From positions 17,465,064-17,529,063 of the forward strand of contig OZ022241.1 of NCBI GenBank assembly GCA_963978895.1: a stretch of 64,000 bases of DNA, in the 5' to 3' direction. Each line of letters begins with the position of its first letter. The first letter of the stretch is position 1. The stretch comes from Erpobdella octoculata. Lineage: Eukaryota > Annelida > Clitellata > Hirudinida > Erpobdellidae. This document shows, piece after piece, positions 35,038 to 46,269 of the stretch. The notes beneath the pieces were generated by a model. That model did not search any database. It had not been told where the DNA came from and saw only the letters and a list, made by a program, of their open reading frames with translations. Made by a program: the position numbers and the translations under genes.

Positions 35038-36161
35038 TTATCCTGAGAGAAAACAACCATCCGCTATTACCGGTGAAAAGCAGCCACATTTTAATTGGAC
35101 CTCATTTATTTTACCTTCTATCACCATGGCCGCGCATGCATTCACTACTCCAGAGTCTTTGCATGGTGGTGTCATGGTGGCCTTTCTACGCGTTTGGCAC
35201 ATGACTGGAGTTGCTTGAGTGCCTTGCCTGTAGTCCCTAGCCAAATGTCCAGCTTGAAGACAATCCTTTGCCATATGGCCAAGCTTATTGCAATTGTAAC
35301 AGCGTGGTCCAACCATTCCCGAGTCAATGTCTGGTTGACTACGATTTCCGCTAATCCTGCTTATGTTTTCGACTTTTGCCAAGCTTTTGACTGGGTGAGC
35401 TTGATTGTACTTGTTGACCCAGCGACTTAACTCATTGACGTCACCGCTTTCTTTCTCCAACAAATATTCAGCCATTCCCGACGGACACTTTCCAAAGAAC
35501 TGCTCTTTTAAAAACAAAAACAATAAGTTTTTTGTACCCGCGAGATCCACCCAGCGCCTGAGGTAACTATCTAGTCGCACTGGATACTGTTCCCAAGTCT
35601 CTTCTGGTTCAAGCTTTGACTCTCGAATCTTTATGCGGTAGTCTTCTGCCGACTTCCCAAAACGACGAAGGAGTGCCTCTTTTACCGACCCGTAATCCTG
35701 CATCTGACTATCGCTGAGTTGGCCAAACACTTCCAATGTCTTCGCGCTCAGCAGAGAACCCAGAAGCATTCCCCAACCCTTTTTTGGATGATCATTTGCC
35801 GTGGCCAATGCCTCAAAACGGAGCAGAAACGCGTCCACGTCGTCACCTTCCGAGAACTTTGGATATGGAATCTTTGTTCCATCCATTGAGCCCTCGCTCT
35901 TTTTAGGTTCTTTTTCAATTTCCAACTTTTTAAGTTCTAACTCGTGCTGCCTCTGTCTCTCCCGCTATTCCCTATCTTGCTGAGCCTTTTTTTTTTCATG
36001 TTCACGTTCCCGTTCCCGCTCTTCCCGTTCTTGTTTTTTTCTTCACGTTCTTCTAATCTCCTAACTCTTTCTTCATCCTTTAACTCTTTGACGTAATTTC
36101 TTAAATCCTCTCCGGAATAGCCCATAGCCTGTCCCATCGCAATGAATTTCTCGTCAGACAT
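35038..36161 (-). pseudogene. Gag polyprotein with two zinc knuckles, frameshifted
   Basis: The ATG at 36161 starts MSDEKFIAMGQAMGYSGEDL and a charged coiled coil (RVRRLEEREEK). A slip in an A-run near 36040 shifts the frame. The main frame resumes with HELELKKLEIEKEPKKSEGS and the capsid-like domain (DGTKIPYPKFSEGDDVDAFL..., WGMLLGSLLSAKTLEVFGQL, ALLRRFGKSAEDYRIKI, WEQYPVRLDSYLRRWVDLAG, LLFLFLKEQFFGKCPSGMAE), a SCAN-like retroviral capsid C-terminal pattern. A CCHC knuckle follows at CYNCNKLGHMAKDC, with a degenerate second one (AGHLARDY, first Cys pair lost). A single TAA (35038-35040) separates it from the protease in the same frame, which could be a read-through stop or a mutation. A further in-frame stop lies near 35970. 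Confidence 0.8.
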
Positions 36162-36262
36162 CTTTCACAAAAGAAGAAGAAAAAAATTCGGTCACTTGTG
36201 ATCAAATAACTTCAGAAAATATATTTACGGATGAAAATACGTAAATACGTCGAGGTCACCAA

Positions 36263-37084
36263 TGTAAACGTAGAGGAATATGCTTTCTAGCGATTCGCAA
36301 CGTTAAAGTCGAGGTTATTTATAACACAATATTTCTCGAATTTATTTTAACTTTATTATTCTTCCTTGAATATAATCTTTTACTTGACTCAAAACTGAAT
36401 TATTTCACTTTGTAGAATTTCGCACGGTTCTAACAAATCTTTTGTTAATTCCAATTTCTCTACCCAGATCACCTTACTTTTTTATTGAAGACCCCAAAAA
36501 GGAAAAAGACCAATAACAATTATATATATATACATATATATATATATATACATACATACATATATACATACATATATATACATATACATATACCCATTCA
36601 TGTATATATACACTCAAACACACATATATATACATATATATTAATGATACAAAAAATTATACGCACACACAATGTCACAAGAGCACAGACATACATATAT
36701 ACATACATATACATATATATATATATATATACATACATACATATATATACACACATATAAACACATATACACACAGATACATACATTACTCCGCCTTGCA
36801 TTTGCAAGCCAGTCCCAAGCCTGGAGAAAGGAGGAGGGAGAAGTTAAAAAGAACAAATTATGATCCACGACAGGAAGTACTTAGGTGCTTCCTACATACA
36901 GCCATTTCAGTCTTAAAACACCTGGTGTAAAGGACTATAAACTATAATAAAAAAAAAAAAAAAAAAGATACATACATACATAAATGACTATTGTTTCAAC
37001 ACATCCAATCAAAAATGCACACATAATAAAATAAAATAAACAACTATTATGAAAATACGTAAGATGAACCATCTTCATCTTACA
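36263..37084 (-). repeat. 5' LTR, carrying a SINE insertion
   Basis: Same ends as the other LTR. It is longer because of the 180-bp SINE-B at 36787-36966 plus its 11-bp duplication. The (TA)n block (36520-36760) also differs in length. Confidence 0.9.
36787..36966 (+). repeat. SINE-B, complete copy with 11-bp target duplication
   Basis: Starts TACTCCGCCTTGCATTTGC and ends GTGTAAAGGACTATAAAC followed by TATAATA and a run of about 20 A. GATACATACAT stands at both edges (36776-36786, 36967-36977), and the other LTR has the uninterrupted site. An A-tail with a long duplication indicates target-primed reverse transcription. No clear Pol III A/B boxes are visible, so its promoter class is open. 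Confidence 0.85.
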
Positions 37085-37799
37085 TTTTGAAGCATCCACA
37101 GTTTTTGAGTAGCAGCTACTTTAAAAACCATGTAATCCTATTGTCCACCCCACATTTAAGGTCCTGGAAACCAAATTTGTAAAAAATGGTGAAACACGTA
37201 TATTTTTATTTTTAAAATAGAAACTAAATACTAATTTTTACATCTGTGCTATTTACATTTTCTGAGTAGCGGTTACTTTAAGAAACAAATAACACCAATT
37301 TCCATCCCACATTTGAAGTCCTGGAAACCAAATTTTCCAAAAATGCTAAAACACGTATTTCATTATTTTTGGAGTAGAAACTAAATATTAACTTTTACTC
37401 CTGTAGCATTCACAGTTTTTGAGTAGCAGCTACTTTAAAAACCAAATAACCCAATTTTCCAACCCACATTTGAGGTCCGGGAAACCGAATTTTCAAAAAA
37501 TGGTGAAACACGTATCTTTTTATTTTTCAAGAAGAATCCATATACCAAATTTCAAAATCTCCTCATTTTTGGTTTTCGAGATATACATTGTTTTAGAAAA
37601 AAGTTTGTTTTCCAGTTTCTTCCCATCAGGAGCAAAATTTTTAAAAATCCTTTTTTAGTGGATGCTTACGCAATAAATGTAATATAAGTTCAAAATTTCA
37701 CGTAGGATGAGGCGTTTGAGCTCGGCGTTAATTATCAGTCAGTCAGTCAGGACATGTTCTTTTATATATACATACATACATACACACATAGGGACATAT

Positions 37800-38128
<329 letters not shown>

Positions 38129-38165
38129 ATGTTCCATTGGCAAAAAATAAAAAAACTAAGCAAAA

Positions 38166-38197
38166 AAACCCGGGCAACACCGGGTAACCCTGTCAGT
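38166..38197 (+). mobile_element. Helitron-A 3' terminus, degenerate
   Basis: AACCCGGGCAACACCGGGTA, then ACCCTGTCAG and TATT: hairpin and a CTAG-like end (here TCAG) followed by T. Confidence 0.5.
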
Positions 38198-38339
38198 ATT
38201 AAGCTATCAAAAGGCAGAAACATTTTGCCCACCCCCTGGAAAATGCTCTCCCGTTCCCGTTTGCTCTCCCGCTCCTGCTTGCTTTCACGCGCCCGTTGTT
38301 TTTAGAGGTTTTTCTATCGTTTTTCTTTCGTTCCTTTTT

Positions 38340-39075
38340 CCTTCCCTGCTTGCTCTCTTGCTACCGGTCGCTTTACCGCTCCCGGTGATTTATCCGCTCT
38401 CTGTCGCTTTTACGCTCCCGGTCGCTTTTCTGCTCCTGGTCGCTTTCCCGCTTTCGTTCACTTTCACGCTCTCGGTCGTTTTCCCGTTCTCTGTTGTTTC
38501 TCCGGTCGCTTTCTCGCTCACGGTCGCTCTTCCGCTCACGGTTGTTTTCTCGCTCCTGGTCGCTTTCCCGCTCCCGGTTGCTCTCCCGCTACCTACCGGT
38601 CGCTTTTTTATCGTTTTTCTTTCGCTCCTCTTTCTATCCCATCTTGCTCTTACGCTACACATTACCGGTCGCTTTCCTGCACCCGGTCGCTTTCCCGCTC
38701 CCGGTCGCTTTCCCGCTCCCGGTCGCTTTCCCGCTCCCGGTCGCTTTCCCGCTCCCGGTCGCTTTCCCGCTCCCGGTCGCTTTCCCGCTCCCGGTCGCTT
38801 TCCCGCTCCCGGTCGCTTTCCCGCTCCCGGTCGCTTTCCCGCTCCCGGTCGCTTTCCCGCTCCCGGTCGCTTTCCCGCTCCCGGTCGCTTTCCCGCTCCC
38901 GGTCGCTTTCCCGCTCCCGGTCGCTTTCCCGCTCCCGGTCGCTTTCCCGCTCCCGGTCGCTTTCCCGCACCCGGTCGCTTTCCCGCTCCCTGTCGCTTTC
39001 CCGATCCCAGTCGCTTTCCCGCTCCCTGTCGCTTTCCCGATCCCAGTCGCTTTCCCGCTCCCGGTCGAGCTCCTT
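38340..39075 (+). repeat. 18-bp C/T-rich minisatellite (Helitron-A interior type)
   Basis: Unit CCGGTCGCTTTCCCGCTC. About 20 near-perfect copies at 38667-39065, preceded by diverged units from 38340. A relative of the unit at 23745-24140, with CCCGC in place of TCGGC. Confidence 0.93.
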
Positions 39076-39088
39076 TTCCCTATTTCCA

Positions 39089-40860
39089 TCTATATTATAG
39101 TAGCCCACGTCACTCACTCACTCACTCACTCACTCACTCACTCACTCACTCACTCACTCACTCACTCACTCACTCACTCACTCACTCACTCACTCACTCA
39201 CTCACTCACTCACTCACTCACTCACTCACTCACTCACTCACTCACTCACTCACTCACTCACTCACTCACTCACTCACTCACTCACTCACTCACTCACTCA
39301 CTCACTCACTCACTCACTCACTCACTCACTCACTCACTCACTCACTCACTCACTCACTCACTCACTCACTCACTCACTCACTCACTCACTCACTCACTCA
39401 CTCACTCACTCACTCACTCACTCACTCACTCACTCACTCACTCACTCACTCACTCACTCACTCACTCACTCACTCACTCACTCACTCACTCACTCACTCA
39501 CTCACTCACTCACTCACTCACTCACTCACTCACTCACTCACTCACTCACTCACTCACTCACTCACTCACTCACTCACTCACTCACTCACTCACTCACTCA
39601 CTCACTCACTCACTCACTCACTCACTCACTCACTCACTCACTCACTCACTCACTCACTCACTCACTCACTCACTCACTCACTCACTCACTCACTCACTCA
39701 CTCACTCACTCACTCACTCACTCACTCACTCACTCACTCACTCACTCACTCACTCACTCACTCACTCACTCACTCACTCACTCACTCACTCACTCACTCA
39801 CTCACTCACTCACTCACTCACTCACTCACTCACTCACTCACTCACTCACTCACTCACTCACTCACTCACTCACTCACTCACTCACTCACTCACTCACTCA
39901 CTCACTCACTCACTCACTCACTCACTCACTCACTCACTCACTCACTCACTCACTCACTCACTCACTCACTCACTCACTCACTCACTCACTCACTCACTCA
40001 CTCACTCACTCACTCACTCACTCACTCACTCACTCACTCACTCACTCACTCACTCACTCACTCACTCACTCACTCACTCACTCACTCACTCACTCACTCA
40101 CTCACTCACTCACTCACTCACTCACTCACTCACTCACTCACTCACTCACTCACTCACTCACTCACTCACTCACTCACTCACTCACTCACTCACTCACTCA
40201 CTCACTCACTCACTCACTCACTCACTCACTCACTCACTCACTCACTCACTCACTCACTCACTCACTCACTCACTCACTCACTCACTCACTCACTCACTCA
40301 CTCACTCACTCACTCACTCACTCACTCACTCACTCACTCACTCACTCACTCACTCACTCACTCACTCACTCACTCACTCACTCACTCACTCACTCACTCA
40401 CTCACTCACTCACTCACTCACTCACTCACTCACTCACTCACTCACTCACTCACTCACTCACTCACTCACTCACTCACTCACTCACTCACTCACTCACTCA
40501 CTCACTCACTCACTCACTCACTCACTCACTCACTCACTCACTCACTCACTCACTCACTCACTCACTCACTCACTCACTCACTCACTCACTCACTCACTCA
40601 CTCACTCACTCACTCACTCACTCACTCACTCACTCACTCACTCACTCACTCACTCACTCACTCACTCACTCACTCACTCACTCACTCACTCACTCACTCA
40701 CTCACTCACTCACTCACTCACTCACTCACTCACTCACTCACTCACTCACTCACTCACTCACTCACTCACTCACTCACTCACTCACTCACTCACTCACTCA
40801 CTCACTCACTCACTCACTCACTCACTCACTCACTCACTCACTCACTCACTCACTTACTCA
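39089..40860 (+). mobile_element. Helitron-D 5' end with giant (CACT)n
   Basis: Preceded by A, it starts TCTATATTATAGTAGCCCAC and then GTCACTCACT. The same TCTATAATATAGTAGCCC start is read on the minus strand at 44928 and as a variant at 43781. The CACT tract therefore belongs to the Helitron-D 5' subterminal region and has expanded here. Confidence 0.6.
39110..40853 (+). repeat. (CACT)n microsatellite, about 1.74 kb
   Basis: Roughly 435 uninterrupted tetranucleotide units, with the only visible variant at the far right (CACTTACTCACTT). No stop occurs in the forward frames, so it yields a SLTH-repeat ORF of no coding significance. Such a long perfect tract may be under- or over-represented in an assembly. 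Confidence 0.97.
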
Positions 40861-40904
40861 CTTGTTATCGATTTTCTCTCTTGCTCGCGTTTCCTTCCAA
40901 TCTT

Positions 40905-41230
40905 GCTCTCCCGATTCCAGTCGCTTTCCGCGTTCCCGGTCGCTTTTCGCGTTCCCGGTCGCTTTCCCGTTCCCGGTCGATTTCCCGTTCCCGGTCGCTT
41001 CCCCGTTCCCGGTCGCTTTCCCGTTCCCGGTCGCTTTCCCGTTCCAGGTCGCTTTCCCGTTCCCGGTCGCTCTCCCGTTCCCGGTCGCTTTCCCGTTCCC
41101 GGTCGCTTTCCCGTTCCCGGTCGCTTTCCCGTTCCCGCTCACTCTTGCTCTCCCGTTCCCGGTCATGCTTGCTCTCCCATTCCCGGTCATGCTTGCTCTC
41201 CCATTCCCGGTCACGGTTGCGTTCCCGTTC
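40905..41230 (+). repeat. 18-bp minisatellite variant (CCCGTTCCCGGTCGCTTT)
   Basis: About 12 tandem units after a diverged start, then a longer GGTCATGCTTGCTCTCCC-type unit. Same source as the other Helitron-A arrays. Confidence 0.9.
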
Positions 41231-41307
41231 CCGTGCACGCTCATTTTCTCTTTTACATTCTTTCATAACTTCTGTTAGCCTATAAAACGTAAAATAGATT
41301 TGCTAAG

Positions 41308-41731
41308 ACTATATATATATATGAATGTTTGTGGGTTAGTTTGTCTATTATAGAAACGTGAAAGCGACCCGGAACGGACAGCGAGCGGGAACGGAAAAAC
41401 AAGCGTGAGCGGGAATGGGAGAGCAAACGTGAGCGGGAACGGGACAGCGACCGGGAACGGGAAAACGACCGGAAGCGGGAAAGTGACCGGGAGCAGGAAA
41501 GCGACCGAGAGCGGGAAAGCGACCGGGAGCGGGAAAGCGACCGAGAGCGGGAAAGCGACCGGGAGCGGGAAAGCGACCGGCAGCGGAAAAGCGACCGGCA
41601 GCGGGAAAACGACCGAAAACGGGAAAGCGAACAGGAGTGGGAAAGCAGGTGGGAAAGGAAACGGGAGAGAAAGAGACAAACATTAGAAAAATCTCTAAAA
41701 AAACCCGGGCAATGCCGGGTATCTCCGCTAG
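41308..41731 (+). mobile_element. Helitron-A, near-complete copy, about 420 bp
   Basis: The 5' region CTATATATATATATGAATG is followed by TTTGTGGGTTAGTTTGTC. The interior is a G/A-rich 18-bp array (GAGCGGGAAAGCGACCGG), then GAGACAAACATTAGAAAA. The 3' end is CCCGGGCAATGCCGGGTATC and CTCCGCTAG, and a T follows. The hairpin CCCGG-GCAATG-CCGGG lies 11 nt before the end. Confidence 0.75.
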
Positions 41732-41732
41732 T

Positions 41733-41757
41733 ATATATATAATACATATATATGTGT

Positions 41758-41820
<63 letters not shown>
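41733..41820. repeat. (TA)n with TACA tail
   Basis: TA array beginning right after the Helitron CTAG; (TACA)n at 41821-41862. Confidence 0.9.
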
Positions 41821-41826
<6 letters not shown>

Positions 41827-41876
41827 CACATACATACATACACACATACATACGCACATACATAGTTATATATATA

Positions 41877-42060
41877 GTTCCCGCTCGCTCACCCGCTCCA
41901 CTCCGCTCATTTTGTGACGGATTTCAAATTTTTTTTTCCTATATATGATTCCCCTTGACTCTTAAGGTTGTGTGAAAATTTCATTACGATCGGATGAATG
42001 GTGTAGCAATGCATAAAGGACATGAACATATACAAACATTCATTTTTATATATATAGATA
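41877..42060 (-). mobile_element. Helitron-A 5' portion
   Basis: CTCCGCTCATTTTGTGACGG, GACTCTTAAGGTTGTGTG, ATTACGATCGGATGAATGG, and an end TTTTATATATATAGA that on the minus strand is the TC-type start. Confidence 0.65.
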
Positions 42061-42067
42061 TATATAT

Positions 42068-42184
42068 ATACGCGGAAAAGCGACCGGGAACGCAACGGGA
42101 AAGCGGAGAAGGAAACGGGAGCGAGAGAGACAAACATTAGAAAAACCTCTAAAATCCCCGTGCAACGCCGGGTGCCCCCGCTTG
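42068..42184 (+). mobile_element. Helitron-A 3' portion
   Basis: GCGGAAAAGCGACCGGGAAC, GAGAGACAAACATTAGAAAA, then GTGCAACGCCGGGTGCCC and CCGCTTG|T; the CTAG has changed to CTTG. Confidence 0.65.
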
Positions 42185-42369
42185 TTCTTTAATAAATAAT
42201 TATTGCACTCTTTAATTTTCACATTCTTTGAATTTATATGAAATACGTTAGTAAATTGAAAATTTAAACACAATAAAAAATTTAATTAAATTTGCTTATA
42301 TATACAAAAAAATTTTTTTATGGTTATCAAATGTCATTTTGTTTTTGTACATCTTAATTTTAAAACATC

Positions 42370-42656
42370 CGTCCTTGGGACGGGCAAAACCTATGTCTGT
42401 CTGTATGTATGTATGTTAACAATTTCGCATAACGCGGCGGCCGCGGTGGTCAGTATTGTCAGCAGTTGCTAAAATTAGGGCGCGCAGGCGTGTAATAAAA
42501 GTTATTACGCAATTTTACACTGTCAGTCTTAAAAATCAAAAGAGGTGGCGCATGGACCTTGCATAGTTACTATGCAGGGTTCCATGGGTGACGGTACAAT
42601 CGAAAAATAACTTATGAAATTTAAAAAAATCGTCATGTATGACGGGCTATCTCTAG
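42370..42656 (+). mobile_element. Helitron-D 3' end with hairpin
   Basis: A perfect stem CGTCA-TGTA-TGACG (42631-42644) lies 12 nt before the terminus GGGCTATCTCTAG (ends 42656), and a T follows. The same end occurs at 45034 and, altered, near 43784. The start on the left is not defined. Confidence 0.6.
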
Positions 42657-43035
42657 TTTGATATATCCGACTTACCCTGATTATCCGACTTATCCCATTT
42701 ATCCGACACTCACTATAAATAGAAAATATTTAATTAAATTTAATCTAGCAATGGGAAAATTTTTGAAAATTTTACAAAAAATACCATTACCGAAATTGAA
42801 CATGTGTGCAAAGTTTCAGAATGATTGGATAACGGGAAGCAGTTCAAAATTGAGAAATTTGAAATAGTTTGACACTCACTATAAATCGAAAATATTTAAT
42901 TAAATTAAATCTAGTCAAGGGAAAATTCCGCAAAACTTCACAAAAATACTATCACCAAAATTGAACATGTGTGCAAAATTTCAGAATGGATAACGGAAGA
43001 TATTCAAAATTGGAAAATTAAAAATTCTCCGATTT
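42657..43035 (+). repeat. Two-copy tandem repeat, about 165 bp
   Basis: CACTCACTATAAATAGAAAA ... GAACATGTGTGCAAAGTTTC occurs at 42707-42840 and again at 42873-42990 with moderate divergence. Non-coding. Confidence 0.6.
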
Positions 43036-43039
43036 ACCT

Positions 43040-43330
43040 CACAACGCTAGCTAATATAAGACTAGTAACAAGTAAAGGAAAAAACGAGTTTTTCAACACA
43101 AACTTTAACTTCAAATACACTCAATTTAGAAATACAAAAGATGTTCAAATTAAGTTTTTTTTAATTGAATCATGTATTGTCATCCAATATAAAGCTATGC
43201 TGAAAGTTTCAACTTCCTAGCTAGTCAAAAAACTGGTGAAATTTTACTTACAAGATTTGTGTACAGAGAAAGCCACACACACCCACACACACACAAACAG
43301 AGACTGTAACCTAAATAAAAGTTTGTAAAA
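43040..43330 (-). repeat. Family E interspersed repeat
   Basis: Minus-strand copy recognised by AACGAGTTTTTCAACACAAA, CATGTATTGTCATCCAATAT and AAATTTTACTTACAAG-type blocks complementary to the copy at 26160-26525. Confidence 0.6.
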
Positions 43331-43388
43331 AGAGATGGCGCTGCTATCTAAAAAGAATATAAAATGAATTTTTTTCAAATCTGTCATT

Positions 43389-43557
43389 AACTCCGCCTCG
43401 CTAATTGCGAGCCAGTCCCAAGCCTGGATAAAGGAGGAGGGACAGTTAAAAGAATCAAACTTTGATCCACGACAGGAAGTACTTAATGTGCTTCCTACAT
43501 ACAGCCAATTCAGTCTTAACACACTTGGTGTAAAGGACTGTAAACTATAATAAAATA
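43389..43557 (+). repeat. SINE-B copy
   Basis: AACTCCGCCTCGCTAATTGC ... TTGGTGTAAAGGACTGTAAA ... ATAATAAAATA. Close to full length. Confidence 0.8.
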
Positions 43558-43581
43558 TATAAAAAACATGTCGGAAATCAA

Positions 43582-43748
43582 ACTCCACCTTGCATTTGCA
43601 AGCCAGTCCCAAGCCTGGAGAAAGGAGGAGGGAGAATTTAAAAGGATCAAATTATGATCCATGACAGGAAGTACTTAGGTGCTTCCAACAAACAGCCGTT
43701 TCAGTATTAAAACACCTGGTGTAAAGGACTATAAATTATTAAAAAAAA
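43582..43748 (+). repeat. SINE-B copy
   Basis: ACTCCACCTTGCATTTGCAA ... CACCTGGTGTAAAGGACTAT ... A-rich tail. Closer to the copy in the LTR (GCATTTGC) than to its neighbour (GCTAATTGC), so the two adjacent copies are separate insertions of two subfamilies. Confidence 0.8.
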
Positions 43749-43780
43749 GAAGACAAATTTGTCATTTTTGACGGGCTATC

Positions 43781-45034
43781 TCTATTATAATATAATAGCC
43801 CACGTCTGTGTAAGACGTTTTGGCGTGGCGACTTGCTATCTAATAATAATAATAATAATAATAATAGTCAATTTGTAAAGCGCCAGTAGCGGAGCGTCAG
43901 AGGCGCGCGGGATCTTGTCCGAATGCCTTCGAAAAAAGATGAGTCTTTAAATGTTTTTTAAACGACGTCAGACATGGTGATGATGTGATTGATGGCGGCA
44001 GTGAATTCCAGATGGCTGGGGAGCTGTAGCTGAATGATCTATTGGTGAGTTTTGAGTGGCTAGCCGGTTGGTAAAGTAAGAGGGAGTTGGAAGAACGGAG
44101 TTGTCTATTGTTGGTCCTAATGGTGATGAGTTTATTTAAGTAAGGTGGGTTATTAGTGCTTAGAATTTTGTAGGTTAGTAGTGATATCTTAAAAATAATT
44201 CTATATTCTATTGGAAGCCAATGAAGTTTGCGGAGATGAGAAGAGGAGGAAGTGACAGTGGATGAGTTTGTGGTGACTTTGGCAAGTTGATTCTGAACAC
44301 GTTGAAATTTATTTAAGCGAGTCGATGATGTTCCGTAGAGCAGAGAGTTGCAGTAGTCCAGTCTAGATGTGACTAGGCTGCATGCAAGGGTGGTAGCAGT
44401 TTCAGTAGAGAGTATGGGGCGTATGTGTTTCAGGGCCTGTATATGATAGTTGCAGGCCTTTATAGTCGAAGATATGTGACGGTCGAAGCGTATGTGGCTG
44501 TCAAGGGTGACGCCTAGCAGTTTAACGTGTGAAGATATAGGAAGGGTGGCTCCAGCGATGTCTATTGAGGTTAATTCTTTAAATTTGGTGAGTTGCTGTG
44601 GTGAGCCAAGGATGATTACTTCAGACTTGGTAGGGTTTAACTGTAAAAAGTTTAAGCGGCGCCACTGTTGAATCTTGTGTGTGCAGAGTGTAAGAGTTTG
44701 GATCATGTTTGGTGAGTCGTCGCAAGAAAGAGCAGTGAAAAGACAGGTGTCGTCAGCGTATTGGTGGAAAGAGACGTTTGATTGTTCGATGATGGCGCAG
44801 ATGGGTGTGGTGTATGTTGTGAATAGAAGTAGCCCTCGTTTACTAATAGCTATACGACTAATTACGTAAGCGTGACAGAATCAGTGAGTGAGTGAGTGAG
44901 TGAGTGACGGGGGCTACTATATTATAGATAAGTCTATGGTCAGCCCTGAAGATACAAAAAGGTAACGCTGTAATCGAAAGATAACAAACATTTAAATTTT
45001 TAAAAATCCGTGATTTTTGACGATCTATCTCTAG
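43781..45034 (+). mobile_element. Probable Helitron-D copy invaded by a LINE
   Basis: The 5' variant TCTATTATAATATAATAGCC at 43781 and the 3' end TTTTTGACGATCTATCTCTAG at 45034 (with T after it) bracket an L2-like LINE fragment. A second, inverted D 5' end lies at 44928 (TCTATAATATAGTAGCCCC on the minus strand, preceded by A) with a short (CACT)n, so more than one D element may be present. Confidence 0.45.
43838..44840 (-). pseudogene. L2/CR1-like LINE, 3' part of reverse transcriptase ORF
   Basis: The minus-strand frame is open from the truncation point at about 44838 to the stop at 43897. It begins in RT domain 4 (GLLLFTTYTTPICAII), reaches the catalytic box FHQYADDTCLF at about 44750-44782, intact here, then LNPTKSEVIILGSP and GVTLDSHIRFDRHI (thumb). 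It continues through the family C-terminus: SRLDYCNSLLYGTSSTRLNK, KLHWLPIEYRIIFKISLLTY, FSYSSPAIWNSLPPSI and FKKHLKTHLFSKAFG. The 3' end ends GGCGCTTTACAAATTGAC plus an (ATT)n tail at 43843-43867, as in L2-like elements. It is 5'-truncated (no endonuclease), hence non-autonomous, but the surviving part has no frameshift and looks young. Confidence 0.85.
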
Positions 45035-45039
45035 TTTTA

Positions 45040-46265
45040 TATAAACTCATTCGATTATAAAGACATAAATTGAGCGCCCACGCTGTTATTAGATTGAAAG
45101 AATGTTTTTAAACAATTTTATTTTTATATGAAGTTATGTATGTATGCCCAAAACTCGTGGAATATAAGTTATTTTTTTTATAGAAAAATTGTGACTCTGA
45201 TGATGTTGACAATATCGTTGAAGATGATGATGGTGGTGGTGGTTATGTTTCAGCTATTTAGATCGTTATTTATGTCATCCCATTGTAAATGGCATTCTGC
45301 ACAATTTTTTAGACAAATCACTGACATTTTTGATTATTTTTATGGTTATTTATTGTATTACTCAATTTCAAAGTTGTTGTTAGGGGATGCATGGTTAAAA
45401 AATTACGAAGCATTTTTCATGATAAAAATCATTAACACGCACGTACACATACACGTACACTTACACATACATATACAAATATACATACAGCTATGCACTT
45501 GCACATAGCACACATGCACATTCAGATGCATAGAATAAACACAGTTACATTCACATGCGCAAAATACACATGAACATACGCATAAACAATACACATACAC
45601 ATACACATACATTCACATGCTTACACACACCTGCACATACAACCATAAAAACATGCGCACTAATACGCACCAACACGCACATAAAACACAAACACACAAC
45701 TCACACCTCTGTCTGCAAACGAAACCACAAGCTGAGAAATAAAGAAAAACAAAGACTGAATTTTGTGTTCATAAATGTGCAAGTACTTGTAAACAGAACT
45801 TCGTATCATGTGACGATTTTATGGAATTTTTCATATTATAAGCATTGAAGAAAGTTAACTGATAAACTGTGCTGTGATTGGATTAAAAAATAACATTCAA
45901 AGAAAATCGTTTAAAAATCAATTCAACCAATCTAACAGCCGCACAACTGGTAAACTCTGATTCACCTGTACAATTATTATTATTGGTATTTAACAAGTTT
46001 TTATCCGACTGGCTACGTTTAAGCTTCCTGCTTAGGTGAGTTGCTGTCAATGTTCATGATCTTGGAGCAAAGAAAGCTGCAATAAATACTTAAGAATTTA
46101 AGACTGTTTGACTTACACTAACAACGTTTCTCGTTTCCGCGAAACAATAATTAGAACAATTTGAGAAACCAATAAATTGTGCTTATTAACTTGTTTGCTG
46201 TAAAGATGGAATAAGAAGTTAGTTGTTAATCAAAATTATATAAATTAATTTTCTCGAATAAAAAA
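45040..46265. other. Spacer with CA-rich simple sequence
   Basis: An irregular (ACACAT/CACACGCA)n block at 45435-45715 yields short artefact frames. The remainder is upstream sequence of the gene at 46270; no TATA box or other promoter element was convincingly identified. Confidence 0.45.
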
Positions 46266-46269
46266 TAAA

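Larger units (their letters stand above)
33654..37084 (-). mobile_element. Ty3/Gypsy-like LTR retrotransposon, internally deleted
   Basis: Direct LTRs 33654-34298 and 36263-37084 both start TGTAAACGTAGAGG and end ATCTTACA, and TTTTG flanks the element on both sides (33649-33653, 37085-37089). It lies on the minus strand: a polypurine tract GAAGAGGGGGGA adjoins the 3' LTR (34300-34312) and TGGTGACCTCGACG, a plausible tRNA primer site, adjoins the 5' LTR (36249-36262). The interior (34299-36262) encodes Gag, a protease segment and only the last piece of the RNase H region. Reverse transcriptase and integrase are absent, so it could only move with help. The LTRs differ by a few bases, microsatellite length and a SINE. 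Confidence 0.9.

Noticed and set aside
38358..41285. 975-codon open frame with hundreds of SLTH repeats
   Set aside because: It is the (CACT)n tract joined to 18-bp arrays; overlapping forward frames are also open and there is no non-repeat domain. Not a gene.
42657..42867. Frame with YPTYPDYPTYPIYP
   Set aside because: Short, repeat-derived and within a duplicated non-coding segment.
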